Source: Bacteroidota bacterium
Lineage (GTDB): Bacteria; Bacteroidota; Rhodothermia; Rhodothermales; UBA10348
NCBI GenBank assembly: GCA_029262835.1
Contig: JAJCYQ010000033.1
Span: forward strand, 1 to 51,301
Length of the DNA: 51,301 nt
Reading direction: 5' to 3'
A model generated the notes under the pieces. That model worked only from the letters and a program-made list of their open reading frames with translations, searched no databases and was not told the DNA's origin. This document shows, piece after piece, positions 50,704 through 51,301 of the stretch (positions are counted from its first letter, which is position 1; each line of letters opens with the position of its first letter). Both the position numbers and the translations under genes were made by a program.

Positions 50704-51301
50704 TCAGGCGTTGAGGACGGGTTCAATCCGCGAAAGCGCGTCGTCAATATCGACCGTCGTGACGTCAAGGTGTGTGGTGGCCCGGATGGTCCGCGGACCA
50801 AAGGGCACGACGGCAACCCCTCTTTCGCGGCAGCGATCGACAATCTCTATGGCGTCTCCGCCCGCTACATCGAACATGACGATGTTGGTCTGCACGGCAT
50901 CCGGATCAATACGGACGCGGCGCATGGCCGCAAGGCCTGTAGCAAGTCTGGTCGCGTTCTCGTGGTCACGGGCCAGACGCTCTATGTTGTGATCGAGCGC
51001 ATACAGCCCGGCCGCGGCAAGAATGCCGACCTGTCGCATTCCCCCTCCAAACATCTTCCGGTAACGGTGGGCCTTGTCCACGACAGAACGCGAACCGACC
51101 AGTACGCTGCCAACGGGTGTACCCAGCCCTTTGGACAGGCAGACACTGACGGTATCGAAGAGTGCCGCCCACGTTTCGAGTGGCACCCCCGAAGCCACGG
51201 AGGCATTCCAGAGACGGGGGCCCGGCACGTGACACGGAACAAACAGTTTTAGAGCCACCACGAACGCGCCCCGCAAAGTGACGGTGGGGCACATAAATCC
51301 C
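50704..51301 (-). CDS. Threonine aldolase (5' truncated)
   Basis: The window ends inside the gene. PLP lysine in VCLSKGLGTPVGS and the RLWNASVASGV and GGGMRQVG motifs identify the beta-eliminating-lyase/threonine aldolase family, which cleaves threonine or allo-threonine to glycine and acetaldehyde. The first about 25 residues read poorly: the HLDGAR motif appears as HVPGPR, losing the Asp that holds the cofactor. That suggests base errors at a contig end rather than a real change. The ATG at 51292-51294 is internal, not the true start. Confidence 0.85.
   Translation of the reverse strand, partial: GFMCPTVTLRGAFVVALKLFVPCHVPGPRLWNASVASGVPLETWAALFDTVSVCLSKGLGTPVGSVLVGSRSVVDKAHRYRKMFGGGMRQVGILAAAGLYALDHNIERLARDHENATRLATGLAAMRRVRIDPDAVQTNIVMFDVAGGDAIEIVDRCRERGVAVVPFGPRTIRATTHLDVTTVDIDDALSRIEPVLNA

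Overview
The window looks like chromosomal DNA from a GC-rich member of the Rhodothermia/Balneolia/Bacteroidetes assemblage, most likely Rhodothermales-like. The main evidence is a type IX secretion C-terminal sorting domain on a giant exoprotein (NYPNPF and ILGREVA motifs), secreted FlgD-like and lamin-tail modules, many starts without a Shine-Dalgarno sequence, and household proteins of that flavour. I cannot name a species. Both ends cut a gene, and the terminal codons match their families poorly, so the window may be a whole contig with weak ends.

Layout. (1) 1-1489 (+): the 3' part of a membrane-anchored Ser/Thr kinase with a TPR sensor. (2) 18151-1506 (-): a four-gene, export-oriented locus. 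It encodes a FecR-domain/TPR protein, a TPR-CHAT (caspase-like) protein, a 218-residue secreted protein of a kind I recall beside matrixins, and an 11.4-kb gene for a 3812-residue surface protein. That giant has FG-GAP repeats, three beta-helix cassettes, a matrixin-type metalloprotease, Ig folds, a beta-propeller, calcium-binding repeats and a T9SS tail. This is the best candidate for an undescribed system. (3) 23995-18275 (-): the SUF iron-sulfur operon sufB-C-D-S-E-T, largely translationally coupled, with a divergent A-type carrier gene at 24201. (4) 26772-24565 (-): a small outer-membrane-like protein, HemW and two tandem DUF192 lipoproteins. (5) 27382-30708 (+): etfB-etfA-fixC-fixX, overlapping start to stop and closed by a hairpin terminator whose 3' arm is also the end of clpC.

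(6) 41514-30734 (-): a two-domain cytidine deaminase, a Ca/Na antiporter, a VWA membrane protein, an M20 amidohydrolase, an intergenic duplicated hairpin, a lamin-tail lipoprotein, a second A-type Fe-S carrier and ClpC. (7) 41570-43838 (+): tRNA-Leu(UAA), then a penicillin-acylase-family lipoprotein 20 nt later. (8) 51301-43860 (-): a truncated threonine aldolase, pyruvate:ferredoxin oxidoreductase, a dihydroorotate-dehydrogenase-like protein, gamma-glutamyltransferase and a 66-residue membrane protein.

How the genes may work together: the EtfABCX/FixABCX set and PFOR imply a low-potential ferredoxin economy, and the SUF operon plus two A-type carriers supply the clusters. The kinase, CHAT and FecR genes suggest envelope signalling around a very large surface protein. 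No insertion sequence, CRISPR array, rRNA or prophage was seen. No gene-free stretch exceeds 300 bases; the longest (36095-36326) holds the duplicated hairpins.
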